A stretch of 60,497 nucleotides of DNA from Hyphomonadaceae bacterium (lineage in GTDB: Bacteria; Pseudomonadota; Alphaproteobacteria; Caulobacterales; Aquidulcibacteraceae), in the NCBI GenBank assembly GCA_016791365.1, contig JAEUMT010000020.1, positions 1 to 60,497 on the forward strand, given 5' to 3'. How positions within the stretch are numbered: position 1 is the stretch's first letter; the number at the start of each line of letters is the position of its first letter. This document shows positions 53,231-60,497 of this stretch, one piece after another. The notes under the pieces were generated by a model, which was not told the origin of the DNA, made no database searches, and was given only the letters and a program-made list of their open reading frames with translations. The position numbers and the translations under genes are program-made.

Positions 53231-54532
53231 ATGCCAGACACCCAGCCGCCCCTGCCCGAGAACGTGCACGCCGATAGCCGCGCGCCGATCGGACGCAACC
53301 GCCAATTCCGGCTGCTGTTCTTGTGTTTGCTGGTGATCGGCGCCGGCAATTCGATGCTGCTTGCCGTCGCGCCGCCGTTGGTGCGCGAACTTGGGCTCGC
53401 GGACTCGAGCGTCGGCTGGATATTTTCACTCTCGGCGCTGCTTTGGGTGCTGATGAGCCCCGGCTGGGGACGTTTGTCGGATCGGATCGGACGCAAGCCT
53501 GTCGCGGCGCTGGGTCTTGGCGCCTACGCGGTTTCGATGATGTCGTTTGGCATTGTCGTGATGCTTGGACAGTCGGGCTGGCTGACGGGACTTTGGCTGT
53601 TCACGTGGCTGATGCTGGCGCGCGCGATCTTCGGCGCCTTCGGCTCGGCGTCATCGCCGGCCGCACAAGCCTACATTGCGGATCGAACAACGCGTCTTGA
53701 ACGCACCGAGCAGCTTGCCGGGCTCACGGCCGCATTCGCGCTTGGGCAGGCGTTTGGTCCCGCGATCTGCGCGGCGCTGGCCGCGAAGTTCGGACTGGTG
53801 TTTCCGATCTGGCTGGTTGCGGTTCTGGCGGCGATTGCTTCGTTCACAATCTGGCGCTTCCTGCCGGAGAACACGCCGCCAAAAGCGGAACGGCCCAAAG
53901 GCGAGTGGCATGAATCGCTGAAACTCATTCGCGACAAGCGGCTCTCTGCATATCTCATCTATGGGTTTGCGCTCTCGGTGGTCGCCGGCGTGACGGTGCA
54001 GGTCTTTGGCTTGTTCACGATGGACCGCCTCGGAGCCTCGGGTGAACAAGGCGCTGAACTCACAGCGGCCGGCTTCATGGTCAACGCGCTCGCGTTGCTG
54101 GCGACGCAGATGGCGATCCTGCCGCGGCTGAGGCTCGGACCGCGGGGACTGATGGCGTGGGGCGCGGGCTTGTTGGCGCTTGGTGTTGGCGTGCAGATCA
54201 TCTCCGACACGCTGGCGGCTCTGCTTGTTGCGCAGGCTGTGCAGGGCTTGGGCTCAGGGCTGGCGCGACCAGGCTTTAGCGGCGGCGCATCGGTAGCGGT
54301 ACACCCGCATGAACAAGGCAGCGCGGCGGGACTTGTCGTCGCCGCCAATGGCGCGGGCTTTGTGTTCTCGCCTTTGATTGGTGGTGTGGTTTACGAGACC
54401 GTGGGCATGAACGCGCCGCTCATTATCATGCTCGTTGTGCTGATCGGCATGATGATCTTTGCGCTTCGCAGCCGGCGCCTGCGCAATTCCACGCCGACTG
54501 ATCCGCCGCCGCCGGATCCCGCTCAGCCCTAA
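53231..54532 (+). CDS. MFS transporter, drug-efflux type
   Basis: 433 residues with 12 helices, motif A SDRIGRKPVAALG and an additional RSGD-like loop. It resembles TetA/multidrug DHA1 exporters. The C-terminal Pro/Asp tail is disordered. Its end overlaps the convergent transglycosylase gene by four bases. Confidence 0.86.
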   Translation: MPDTQPPLPENVHADSRAPIGRNRQFRLLFLCLLVIGAGNSMLLAVAPPLVRELGLADSSVGWIFSLSALLWVLMSPGWGRLSDRIGRKPVAALGLGAYAVSMMSFGIVVMLGQSGWLTGLWLFTWLMLARAIFGAFGSASSPAAQAYIADRTTRLERTEQLAGLTAAFALGQAFGPAICAALAAKFGLVFPIWLVAVLAAIASFTIWRFLPENTPPKAERPKGEWHESLKLIRDKRLSAYLIYGFALSVVAGVTVQVFGLFTMDRLGASGEQGAELTAAGFMVNALALLATQMAILPRLRLGPRGLMAWGAGLLALGVGVQIISDTLAALLVAQAVQGLGSGLARPGFSGGASVAVHPHEQGSAAGLVVAANGAGFVFSPLIGGVVYETVGMNAPLIIMLVVLIGMMIFALRSRRLRNSTPTDPPPPDPAQP

Positions 54533-55998
54533 CGGCGCCCGGCGGCGCGGGCGCGCTCCAGCACGACGTCGGTCGCGCGGCCACGCACTTCCATGCCTTC
54601 GGCGCGCTCAAACGCGCGGATGGCGTCGCGGGTGCGCGAACCGATGACGCCATCGGCTGTGCCGGCGCGGTAGCCCTGGCGATTGAGCAGACGCTGCAAT
54701 TCACGGATGCCGCTGCGCTGCAAGCCCCGCGGAACGCGCGCGGGTTCGGGCGCTGTAATGCCGGCGCTGGCGCGTACGCGCGTGAGAAGCGCCGCGGTCG
54801 GGAAACCATCGGCAGGCAGGCTTTGCGCGGATTGGTAATTGCGCACGGCGCGGCGCGTGCCGGAGCCGAAGAGACCGTCAGGGTTGCCGGAATCGTAGCC
54901 GAGGCCATTGAGCAAGGTCTGCAGTTCGAGGATTTGTTCGCGATTGAGCGAGCCCGCGGCGCGCGGCCAATCGGAGACCAAGCCGCCGCGGCCATCGAAC
55001 GCGCGCGCGAGCAACGACACGACGAGCGCGTAGCGATCCGAGTTGTTGTAGCGCCGGATCACTCCGAAATTATGATAGAGCATCAATGCCGGGCCATTGG
55101 CGCCGGCCGGCAAGAAGAGCTGCGCTTGCAGCCCCCATTCCGGACCCGGCCACGAGACGCCGTCGATGCGGCGCACGCCGCGCTCGTTCCAGTCAGCGAT
55201 CGTGCGCTGCGTGCCGTCGGCGAGCGCGTAATCAAAATTGTCCGGCAGGCGCACTTCTTCGAACACGGGTTCGCCGCGGCGCCAGCCGCGATCCTGCAGA
55301 TAATTGCCGATCGATGCGGCGACGTCAGAGCGATTGTTCCAGATATCGCGATGACCATCGCCGTCCCAATCGACAGCGGTGGTGAGATAGACGTCGGGCA
55401 TGAATTGCGGTTGGCCGAGCGCGCCGGCCCATGACGAGCGCAGCTGGCCTTGGCTCGCGAGATCGCGCTCGACCATTTCAACGAGCGCGAGCAGATAGCC
55501 TTCGAACTGGTCGCGGCGGCGGCCTTCGTAAGCGAGCGTCGCGAGCGCGGTTTGCGCATCCCAATTGAGCGCGGCCTCGCCGTAATTGCTCTCAAGGCCC
55601 CAGATGCCAAGGATGATGCCTTGCGGCACGCCGTACCGCGCCTCGACGGCGTCGAGCGTGCTCTGGATTTCGGTTTTCAGCGCGCGCCCGGAGCTGATGC
55701 GGTTTTCGGTGACGCGGTTGGTGACATAGTCCCAGACTGGACTCACGAATTCGGGCTGGCGCTGGTCGAGTTCGATGACCCGCTCATCAGGGGTAATCCC
55801 GGCCATGAGCCGCGCCAGAACGGCGGGGTCCCGCCCCCGCTGGACCGCGCGGCGGGCGAAATCGTCGCGCCATTCGTCGAAGGCGCGGTTCCCGGAAGGC
55901 TGGAAGGTCGGCGGCTGCGGCGTCTGGGCGAGCCCCGTGGACGGCCCGCAGGCGATCGCCAGCGAAACCGCTACGGCAAGTATAAAGGCTCGCGCCAT
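54529..55998 (-). CDS. MltB-like lytic transglycosylase with two peptidoglycan-binding domains
   Basis: 489 residues. The signal peptide is MARAFILAVAVSLAIACG (a lipobox-like LAIAC, so possibly lipidated). The SLT_2 catalytic domain has GLESNYG (catalytic Glu) and ALGQPQFMPD. Two PG_binding_1 repeats at the C-terminus (ILELQTLLNGLGYDSGNPDG and IRELQRLLNRQGYRAGTADG) hold the enzyme to the wall. It cuts glycan strands to 1,6-anhydro-MurNAc. The ATG at 55998 has AAGGGG upstream; an ATG at 56016 is possible. Confidence 0.9.
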   Translation of the reverse strand: MARAFILAVAVSLAIACGPSTGLAQTPQPPTFQPSGNRAFDEWRDDFARRAVQRGRDPAVLARLMAGITPDERVIELDQRQPEFVSPVWDYVTNRVTENRISSGRALKTEIQSTLDAVEARYGVPQGIILGIWGLESNYGEAALNWDAQTALATLAYEGRRRDQFEGYLLALVEMVERDLASQGQLRSSWAGALGQPQFMPDVYLTTAVDWDGDGHRDIWNNRSDVAASIGNYLQDRGWRRGEPVFEEVRLPDNFDYALADGTQRTIADWNERGVRRIDGVSWPGPEWGLQAQLFLPAGANGPALMLYHNFGVIRRYNNSDRYALVVSLLARAFDGRGGLVSDWPRAAGSLNREQILELQTLLNGLGYDSGNPDGLFGSGTRRAVRNYQSAQSLPADGFPTAALLTRVRASAGITAPEPARVPRGLQRSGIRELQRLLNRQGYRAGTADGVIGSRTRDAIRAFERAEGMEVRGRATDVVLERARAAGRR

Positions 55999-56067
55999 CT
56001 GGTACCCCTTCGTCATCAGCCCTCAACGCCCTTATTGTGCGTCGGGGGCCGTATCAACGTCCCCACA

Positions 56068-56096
56068 TTGACTTACCCATGGGGGCCCCTTAGAAG
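56068..56096 (+). promoter_or_regulatory. Probable sigma-70 promoter of rpmJ
   Basis: TTGACT (56068-56073), 17-base spacer, TAGAAG (56091-56096). The 16-base TAGAAGCCCCGCTTCC (56091-56106) is identical to the block at 35487-35502 upstream of rplY, and both continue into a T-rich stretch and CGCCCCGGAA. Confidence 0.6.
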
Positions 56097-56128
56097 CCCC
56101 GCTTCCTTTTCGCCCCGGAAATTCGGCC

Positions 56129-56254
56129 ATGAAAGTCAAGTCGTCGCTCAAGTCGCTCAAAGCCCGTCACCGGGCTTGCCGAGTCGTGCGCCGCAAGGGC
56201 CGAGTTTACGTGATCAACAAGGTTGATCCCCGGTATAAGGCCAAGCAGGGCTGA
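56129..56254 (+). CDS. rpmJ: Ribosomal protein L36, zinc-free type
   Basis: 41 residues. [14 protein letters not shown] and the [12 protein letters not shown] core match L36. It has a single Cys (RACR) and so lacks the four zinc ligands; this is the C-minus form used under zinc limitation or constitutively in alphaproteobacteria. A promoter and a terminator frame it as a single-gene unit. Confidence 0.93.
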   Translation: MKVKSSLKSLKARHRACRVVRRKGRVYVINKVDPRYKAKQG

Positions 56255-56280
56255 ATTAGGCCCCAATTGAAGCTCACAGG

Positions 56281-56303
56281 CGCCCGCGAAGCCCTCGCGG
56301 GCG
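56281..56303 (+). terminator. Terminator hairpin after rpmJ
   Basis: 9-bp stem CGCCCGCGA (56281-56289) / TCGCGGGCG (56295-56303) with a 5-base loop, followed by TTGTGAATTT. It lies 27 bases after the rpmJ stop. Confidence 0.7.
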
Positions 56304-56321
56304 TTGTGAATTTCAGGTAAG

Positions 56322-56903
56322 ATGAATTCGATTCATCTCGTCATGCGCAATTTCGTTTTCGCTCTCGTAGCCGCCTTCACGCTGGCCGCTTGCAACGCCG
56401 GCCCGAGCGCGCCCACGCGCGTCGATCCGGAACTCGACGCTCTCTTCGCGCAACTCGAACAAGCCGAAGATCAACAACAGGCCGCGCCGATCGAACAGGC
56501 AATCTGGGCGCGCTGGGCCGACAGCGGCTCGCCGACGGTGAACATTCTGCTCGAGCGCGCGACGGCCGCCGAAGATGCGGGCGATGCCGAGCTGGCTGAG
56601 CGGTTCCTCGATCAGGCGTCCGATCTCGCGCCGGATTACGCCGAGACCTGGAATCGCCGCGCCAATCTCTATTACGCGATCGACGATTATCCGGGCGCGA
56701 TCTCCGCGATCCAGGAAACGTTGAAGCGCGAGCCGCGCCATTTCGCGGCGCTCGCGGCGCTCGGCATGATCTACGAGGAGCTGGGCCAGCAGCGGCCGGC
56801 GCTGGAAGCGTTCCGCGCGGCGCTCGTCATTCATCCGCACTACGAAGTCGCGATCCAGGGCGTGCGCCGGCTTGAACCGCGCGTTGACGGCCGCGACGCG
56901 TGA
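56322..56903 (+). CDS. TPR-repeat lipoprotein
   Basis: 193 residues. The lipobox LAAC puts Cys at residue 24, and three TPR units lie at about 85-185 (AEDAGDAELAERFLDQA, YAETWNRRANLYYAIDDY, FAALAALGMIYEELGQ). It may tether partners to a membrane. An internal ATG at 56343 would give a shorter signal. It is coupled to the next gene by TGATG. Confidence 0.8.
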   Translation: MNSIHLVMRNFVFALVAAFTLAACNAGPSAPTRVDPELDALFAQLEQAEDQQQAAPIEQAIWARWADSGSPTVNILLERATAAEDAGDAELAERFLDQASDLAPDYAETWNRRANLYYAIDDYPGAISAIQETLKREPRHFAALAALGMIYEELGQQRPALEAFRAALVIHPHYEVAIQGVRRLEPRVDGRDA

Positions 56904-57949
56904 TGATGTGGCTGGCGGCAATCGCCGCCGCGCTTGCGCTGGCAATCTACGCACTGGCCGCAAACGCACGCGCGTATGTGCGACGCACCGAGGCGCGGTT
57001 TCCGCCGACCGGCAGGTTTGTCGATGCCGACGGTGTGAATCTGCACATTCGCGAGGCTGGACCTCTTGGAGCGCCGGCGCCCTCGCCGGCATTCGGTGCA
57101 TCAACTGCCGCCACTGCCGAAAGATCAACCACCGTTGCCGGCGAGGGCGCCGGCGCTCCAAGGATTCTTCTCATCCACGGCGCGAGTTCGAACTTGCTGG
57201 AGTTGTGGGGGCCGCTTGCCGAGGAGTTCTCGCCGCTTCACCGCGTCATCGCCTTTGACCGTCCAGGCATGGGCTATTCCGAACGCCCCAAACGCAACGG
57301 CCACACGATGGCGTACCAGGCGCGATGCGCGGCGCGCGTGCTTGAGGAAACAGGCAATGGCCCTGCCCTAGTTGTTGCGCACTCACTTGGGTCAGCGGTG
57401 GCGCTTCGTCTTGCGCTCGACTTTCCGCACCTGGTCAGCGGCCTCGTCCTGGTGGCGCCGGCGTGCAATCCCTATCCGTGGAAACCGGCATGGTGGGCGC
57501 GGCTCTCGGCGACGCCGGTCATCGGCAATCTCTTCTGCACGCTGATCATTCCGTGGCTTGGGCCGCCGCTTAGTCCAAGCAGCGTCGCCAACAATTTTTG
57601 GCCGGCGCCAGTGCCGGTGAATTATCTCACCGAGGCGGGTGTGCCGATGATCTTCCGGCCACGCGCGTTTCGCGCCAGCGCTTACGACGTGTGCGCGTCG
57701 AATGCGGAGTTCGGCGCGCAGCAGCCGCGCTACGGCGACTTACTCACACCCACCGTCATCATCACGGCGGATAAGGACAGGATCGCCTCCCCCAAGCGCC
57801 ACGCGCGCGCTCTGGCCGTGGATTTGCCGGCGGCGGAACTCGTCATTGCGCCAGATACTGGACACATGCCGCATCGCCTGAGGACAGATCTGGTCATCGC
57901 CGCGATTCGGCGTGTCAACGAGATGACGTCAGCGCCCGCCGGAGACTAA
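56903..57949 (+). CDS. Alpha/beta hydrolase with an in-frame repeat insertion
   Basis: 348 residues. An N-terminal transmembrane helix (about 2-23) anchors it. The family core begins [14 protein letters not shown] and continues [10 protein letters not shown]; the nucleophile Ser is in VAHSLGS, the Asp in TADKDRI and the His in DTGHMPH. Between those two segments are about 33 residues, rich in Ala, Gly, Pro and Thr, encoded by a REP-B pair (57065-57162). The insertion lies just before the oxyanion-hole strand, so its effect on activity is uncertain. Confidence 0.85.
   Translation: MMWLAAIAAALALAIYALAANARAYVRRTEARFPPTGRFVDADGVNLHIREAGPLGAPAPSPAFGASTAATAERSTTVAGEGAGAPRILLIHGASSNLLELWGPLAEEFSPLHRVIAFDRPGMGYSERPKRNGHTMAYQARCAARVLEETGNGPALVVAHSLGSAVALRLALDFPHLVSGLVLVAPACNPYPWKPAWWARLSATPVIGNLFCTLIIPWLGPPLSPSSVANNFWPAPVPVNYLTEAGVPMIFRPRAFRASAYDVCASNAEFGAQQPRYGDLLTPTVIITADKDRIASPKRHARALAVDLPAAELVIAPDTGHMPHRLRTDLVIAAIRRVNEMTSAPAGD
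57065..57162. repeat. REP-B-related inverted pair inside the alpha/beta hydrolase gene
   Basis: Perfect 27-base arms 57065-57091 and 57136-57162 (CTTGGAGCGCCGGCGCC..GCCGGCA) around a 44-base spacer. The arm core GCCGGCGCCCTCGCCGGC is identical to that of the copies at 29361-29458 and 58741-58838; only the outer bases differ. Confidence 0.92.
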
Positions 57950-57990
57950 CCTCACTTAACGATTCGATTCTCGAAACGAACAGGTGGGCT

Positions 57991-58272
57991 ATGGCGGACT
58001 TTGGTGGGACCGATACGGTCGTCGCAACGCAATCTCTGACGCAGACGGCGCAAGAAAAACTGCGCCAATTGGTGGCGCGTATCGAGCGGCTTGAGGAAGA
58101 GAAGAAGTCGATCGGCGACGACATCAAGGAAAGCTACGCCGAAGCGAAGGCGACGGGCTTTGACAGCAAGGTGCTGCGCCAAGTCATCCGCTTCCGCAAA
58201 CAGGACCGCCAAGAGCGCGAAGAGCAAGAGCAGATCAAAGAGCTTTACCTGCACGCGCTGGGCGAGATTTAG
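57991..58272 (+). CDS. gapR: GapR-like DUF2312 nucleoid-associated protein
   Basis: 93 residues. [56 protein letters not shown] is the DUF2312/GapR pattern (long coiled coil, then a helical C-terminus). Caulobacter GapR binds overtwisted DNA ahead of forks and RNA polymerase and stimulates gyrase. The stop codon TAG is the first three bases of a palindromic repeat. Confidence 0.88.
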   Translation: MADFGGTDTVVATQSLTQTAQEKLRQLVARIERLEEEKKSIGDDIKESYAEAKATGFDSKVLRQVIRFRKQDRQEREEQEQIKELYLHALGEI

Positions 58273-58344
58273 GGACTGGGGACTGGGTGTTCGGGACTAG
58301 GCGAATTGCGCCCCTAGTCCCCAGTCCCTAGAACCTAGTCCCTA
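58270..58344. repeat. Palindromic GGGACTAG/TAGTCCC element after gapR
   Basis: Arms TAGGGACTGGGGACT (58270-58284) and AGTCCCCAGTCCCTA (58316-58330), perfect over 15 bases, with a further TAGTCCC copy to 58344. It runs from the gapR stop codon to two bases before the next ATG. Confidence 0.85.
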
Positions 58345-58346
58345 CA

Positions 58347-58718
58347 ATGCCCCGCGAAGTTGATCGCAAACAGACGCGCAAGGCGCTGCGGATCATCCGC
58401 AAGCTCGCCGCCAAAGGCAGCGCGCCGGAGACGATCGATCCTGAAACAGGCGAAGTGACACCGGGCGAAGGCGCGGTGGACTATTCGCAGTGGGAGAATG
58501 AGTTTCTGACTGAGGTCGACAAGCGGCTCGAGAAGTACGGCAGCGCGTTCAACGATTTGAGCAAGGGGCGCAAGGATGATGCGCTGTCGTCGCTGCAGAC
58601 GGTGAAGCTGAAAGAGATCGCAGCCAAGGCGCGCGGGAAAAGGCGCAAAGGCATGACGACGAAGAAGCCGCTGGGGTGGAAGAATAGACCCGCGGCTCGG
58701 GTGCGGGATGATGAGTAA
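58347..58718 (+). CDS. Small basic protein of unknown function
   Basis: 123 residues. The N-terminal basic helix (KQTRKALRIIRKLAAKG), a middle segment with WENEFLTEVDKRLEKYGSAF and a Lys/Arg-rich C-terminal tail (KARGKRRKGMTTKK) suggest nucleic-acid association. No family is recognised. The start is two bases after a palindromic repeat. Confidence 0.6.
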   Translation: MPREVDRKQTRKALRIIRKLAAKGSAPETIDPETGEVTPGEGAVDYSQWENEFLTEVDKRLEKYGSAFNDLSKGRKDDALSSLQTVKLKEIAAKARGKRRKGMTTKKPLGWKNRPAARVRDDE

Positions 58719-58740
58719 CTAGAACTCGCTGTCTGCCACG

Positions 58741-58838
58741 AGTCTGGACCGCCGGCGCCCTCGCCGGCTGGGTTGAAATCGCAAATAGCGTGGATGCTTA
58801 AACACCGGATGCCGGCGAGGGCGCCGGCGGTCCAGACT
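58741..58838. repeat. REP-B inverted pair next to the RAYT gene
   Basis: Perfect 28-base arms 58741-58768 and 58811-58838 (AGTCTGGACCGCC..GCCGGC), spacer 42 bases. It ends two bases before the RAYT stop codon. Confidence 0.92.
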
Positions 58839-58840
58839 TG

Positions 58841-59383
58841 CTAGCGCCAACGCGCCGAAGAGAAATTCCAATCCGCTGGCGCATTGCAAAGCCTTGCCGC
58901 CACAGGATTGTTTTCGATGTACGCCACCGTGTTTGAGAATTGATCCTCGGTTCGCATGAAGCGATCGAAATATTCACGTCTCCATAGGCGACCTGTGCGG
59001 CCTTCGCTTTTGTTGATCGCATGCGCTGAGGCCGACTTCCACGTTTGAACGATGTCCGCGAGCTTCGCCTCGAAGCGCAGCTCAACGAGCGCGTGGACGT
59101 GCGTTGGCATGATGCACCAAGCCGCGAGCGCGTACTTCGCGCCATCATCGTGCAGCAAAGAGGATTGAACGATCTCCGCGTTTGCGTGTTTCGCAAGAAG
59201 CTTGCAGCCGACGCCCCGGTCCAGTTGGTCATCGGCCCAATCGGCGCGGAGATCTGGGCGCGTGAGGCTTGCTGGCGCTTCGGCCGGTATGGCGTCGAAC
59301 AGGCCGAAGATGATGTGTTGAACGAGGCCGCGGTCGTCGCAGTGAGGGATGTAGCCTCTTGATCGCCAGCCGGTGGGTTGCAT
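58841..59383 (-). mobile_element. REP-associated tyrosine transposase (RAYT, Y1 family)
   Basis: 180 residues. HUH-type: H95 and H97 in MPTHVHALVE, the likely catalytic Y138 in RREYFDRF, then the RAYT signature AYIENNPVAARL and DWNFSSARWR. The N-terminal WRSRGYIPHCDDRG is typical of this branch. RAYTs are single-copy, non-transposing relatives of IS200 transposases that bind and process REP hairpins. REP-B copies of the same orientation lie at 58811-58838 and 59395-59423, flanking the gene. The ATG is at 59383. Confidence 0.88.
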
Positions 59384-59394
59384 TGGGCGGAGTT

Positions 59395-59423
59395 TGCCGG
59401 CGAGGGCGCCGGCGGTCCAGACT
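59395..59423. repeat. REP-B single arm upstream of the RAYT gene
   Basis: Same orientation as the arm at 58811-58838; a 29-base match starting TGCCGGCGAGG. It flanks the RAYT on its 5' side. Confidence 0.9.
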
Positions 59424-59495
59424 TGAGGCGACTACGGCGCTTTGAATTGAAGGCGATGACGTTGATGCCCTGCACCAACGCCATCGCTTAAGTCC

Positions 59496-60497
59496 TTAGC
59501 CTTCCGCGACGGCTTTTTCTTCGAGGCCGTATTCGCGGAGTTTGCGGTAAAGGGTCGAGCGGCCGATGCCGAGGCGGCGGGCGACTTCGGACATGTGACC
59601 GGCGTAGTGGTCGATGGCGAGTTCGATCAAGTCGCGCTCGATTTGTTCGAGCTGGCGCAGATGGCCTTCGCCGTCGAACACCGCGACGGGCTGCGGCGAG
59701 ACTTCGCCGGCGGCGGTCATCACGTCCTGGAATGCGACGTGCGCGGCGGTGACGTGATGATCGTTCGCCGGGACCGGCACTTCGAGCGGCAGCGCGTCGT
59801 TTGCGGCGACGAGCGGCTTCAAACCCGAGATCTGTGGGAAGTCTTCCGGCTCAAGTATATCGCCTTCGCAGAGGATGACCGCGCGGAAGACGCTGTTCTC
59901 GAGCTGGCGAACGTTGCCCGGCCAATCGAAATTCATCAGCATGTTCATGGTCGCGGCTGAAGCGCCGCGGACGTTGCGGCCCTCTTCGGCGTTGAAGCGG
60001 GCGATGAAGCGTTGGACCAGGGTCGCCAAGTCTTCCTTACGCTCGCGCAGCGGCGGCGCTTCGATGGGGAAAACGTTCAAGCGATAATAGAGGTCTTCGC
60101 GGAAGGCGTTGTCGGCAACGAGCTTCGCCAAGTCTTTGTTCGTCGCGCTGATGATGCGGACGTCGACCTTGGTCGGGCGCTTGCCGCCGACGGGATCGAC
60201 TTCGCCTTCTTGCAGAACGCGCAGCAGTTTCACCTGCATGTCGAGCGGCAGTTCGCCGACTTCGTCGAGGAACAGCGTGCCGCCGTGGGCTTCAACAAAC
60301 TTACCGGCGTGATTGTCGGTCGCGCCGGTGAAGCTGCCCTTCACGTGGCCGAACAGAATGGACTCAACCAGGTTCTCCGGGATCGCGCCGCAGTTCACGG
60401 TGACGAACGGACGGCCGGCGCGCTCGGAAGCGCCCTGGATGGCGCGCGCCAGCAATTCCTTGCCGACGCCGCTTTCGCCGGTGATGAGCACCGGAAT
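59496..60497 (-). CDS. Sigma-54-dependent regulator, cut at the window end
   Basis: Visible part about 331 residues. AAA+ domain: Walker A GESGVGKE, then GSFTGA (in place of the usual GAFTGA loop that contacts sigma-54), Walker [13 protein letters not shown], and the sensor and arginine finger regions ([23 protein letters not shown]). The Fis-type C-terminal HTH has [18 protein letters not shown]. The N-terminal sensory or receiver domain lies beyond the edge. The stop is at 59496. Confidence 0.9.
   Translation of the reverse strand: MPVLITGESGVGKELLARAIQGASERAGRPFVTVNCGAIPENLVESILFGHVKGSFTGATDNHAGKFVEAHGGTLFLDEVGELPLDMQVKLLRVLQEGEVDPVGGKRPTKVDVRIISATNKDLAKLVADNAFREDLYYRLNVFPIEAPPLRERKEDLATLVQRFIARFNAEEGRNVRGASAATMNMLMNFDWPGNVRQLENSVFRAVILCEGDILEPEDFPQISGLKPLVAANDALPLEVPVPANDHHVTAAHVAFQDVMTAAGEVSPQPVAVFDGEGHLRQLEQIERDLIELAIDHYAGHMSEVARRLGIGRSTLYRKLREYGLEEKAVAEG

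Noticed and set aside
58798-59484. A second long minus-strand frame across the RAYT gene
   Set aside because: Out of frame with the HVH and Tyr motifs; it also runs through REP arms.
1-60497. CRISPR array suggested by many repeats
   Set aside because: The repeats are dispersed, palindromic and unevenly spaced; there are no regular spacers and no cas genes.
1-60497. tRNA, rRNA or tmRNA genes
   Set aside because: I looked through the gaps between genes for cloverleaf and conserved loop sequences and saw none.

Overview
The window is about 60.5 kb of GC-rich DNA, densely coded on both strands. It reads as a housekeeping chromosome segment of a flagellated alphaproteobacterium. The gene content (GapR/DUF2312, lone motA, midA/NDUFAF7-type methyltransferase next to lgt and pgeF, ubiK, petR-like two-component pair beside ilvE, C-minus L36) and the GCTAnA-type -10 promoter elements suggest a Caulobacterales/Hyphomonadaceae-like lineage. 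That placement is inference; there is no rRNA, tRNA or other decisive marker. I saw no phage, integron, CRISPR array or classical insertion sequence.

Layout. 0-10.7 kb: Lhr-type DEXH helicase, two unknown membrane or secreted proteins, a receiver-domain protein, DUF2177, a TetR-esterase-MFS operon, two hotdog thioesterases, a 30-residue hydrophobic peptide and a membrane protein. 10.7-18.6 kb: ilvE, a divergent OmpR/EnvZ pair, an Hsp70/actin-like ATPase coupled to queE, a 2OG-Fe(II) dioxygenase and a RimK-like ATP-grasp ligase. 18.6-26.9 kb: sthA, a DHFR-like reductase, cupin-TetR, a heme-oxygenase-like diiron protein overlapping a PrmC-like methyltransferase, an ATP-grasp-like protein, proC-ybjN and ubiK. 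27-32 kb: lgt, a small broken-looking gene, midA-like, pgeF, VanX-like dipeptidase and prs. 32-42.7 kb: a secreted metalloprotease with pre-peptidase repeats, a lipoprotein hydrolase, rplY, a ParE-type toxin-antitoxin pair, pth, a TPR protein, an epimerase-like protein, ychF, an esterase and a Bcr/CflA efflux pump. 42.7-57 kb: aspartyl protease, dienelactone hydrolase, VOC protein, BaiN-like flavoprotein, suhB, a sugar-type MFS, a WecG/TagA glycosyltransferase, mnmC, a small lipoprotein, motA, GST, MFS, an MltB-like transglycosylase and rpmJ. 57-60.5 kb: an alpha/beta hydrolase, gapR, a small basic protein, a REP-associated tyrosine transposase (RAYT) and a sigma-54 activator cut by the window edge.

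The most striking signal is not a gene cluster but a population of palindromic repeats. At least four families are scattered through the window. The GGACCGCCGGC family flanks the RAYT gene on both sides, so the RAYT is its likely mobiliser. These repeats are not confined to intergenic space. Five copies lie in frame inside coding sequences: two in the helicase, one in the mnmC interdomain linker, one in an alpha/beta hydrolase and one in the small gene after lgt. Several others begin at, or supply, the stop codon of a neighbouring gene, and one supplies the ribosome-binding site of a thioesterase. This recalls the Rickettsia palindromic elements. It suggests repeat traffic that remodels proteins and gene ends.

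Other points of interest are a near-identical promoter and leader shared by rplY and rpmJ, a very stable stem-loop ahead of the RimK-like gene, sharp inverted repeats in two divergent promoters, and a toxin-antitoxin pair lodged between rplY and pth.
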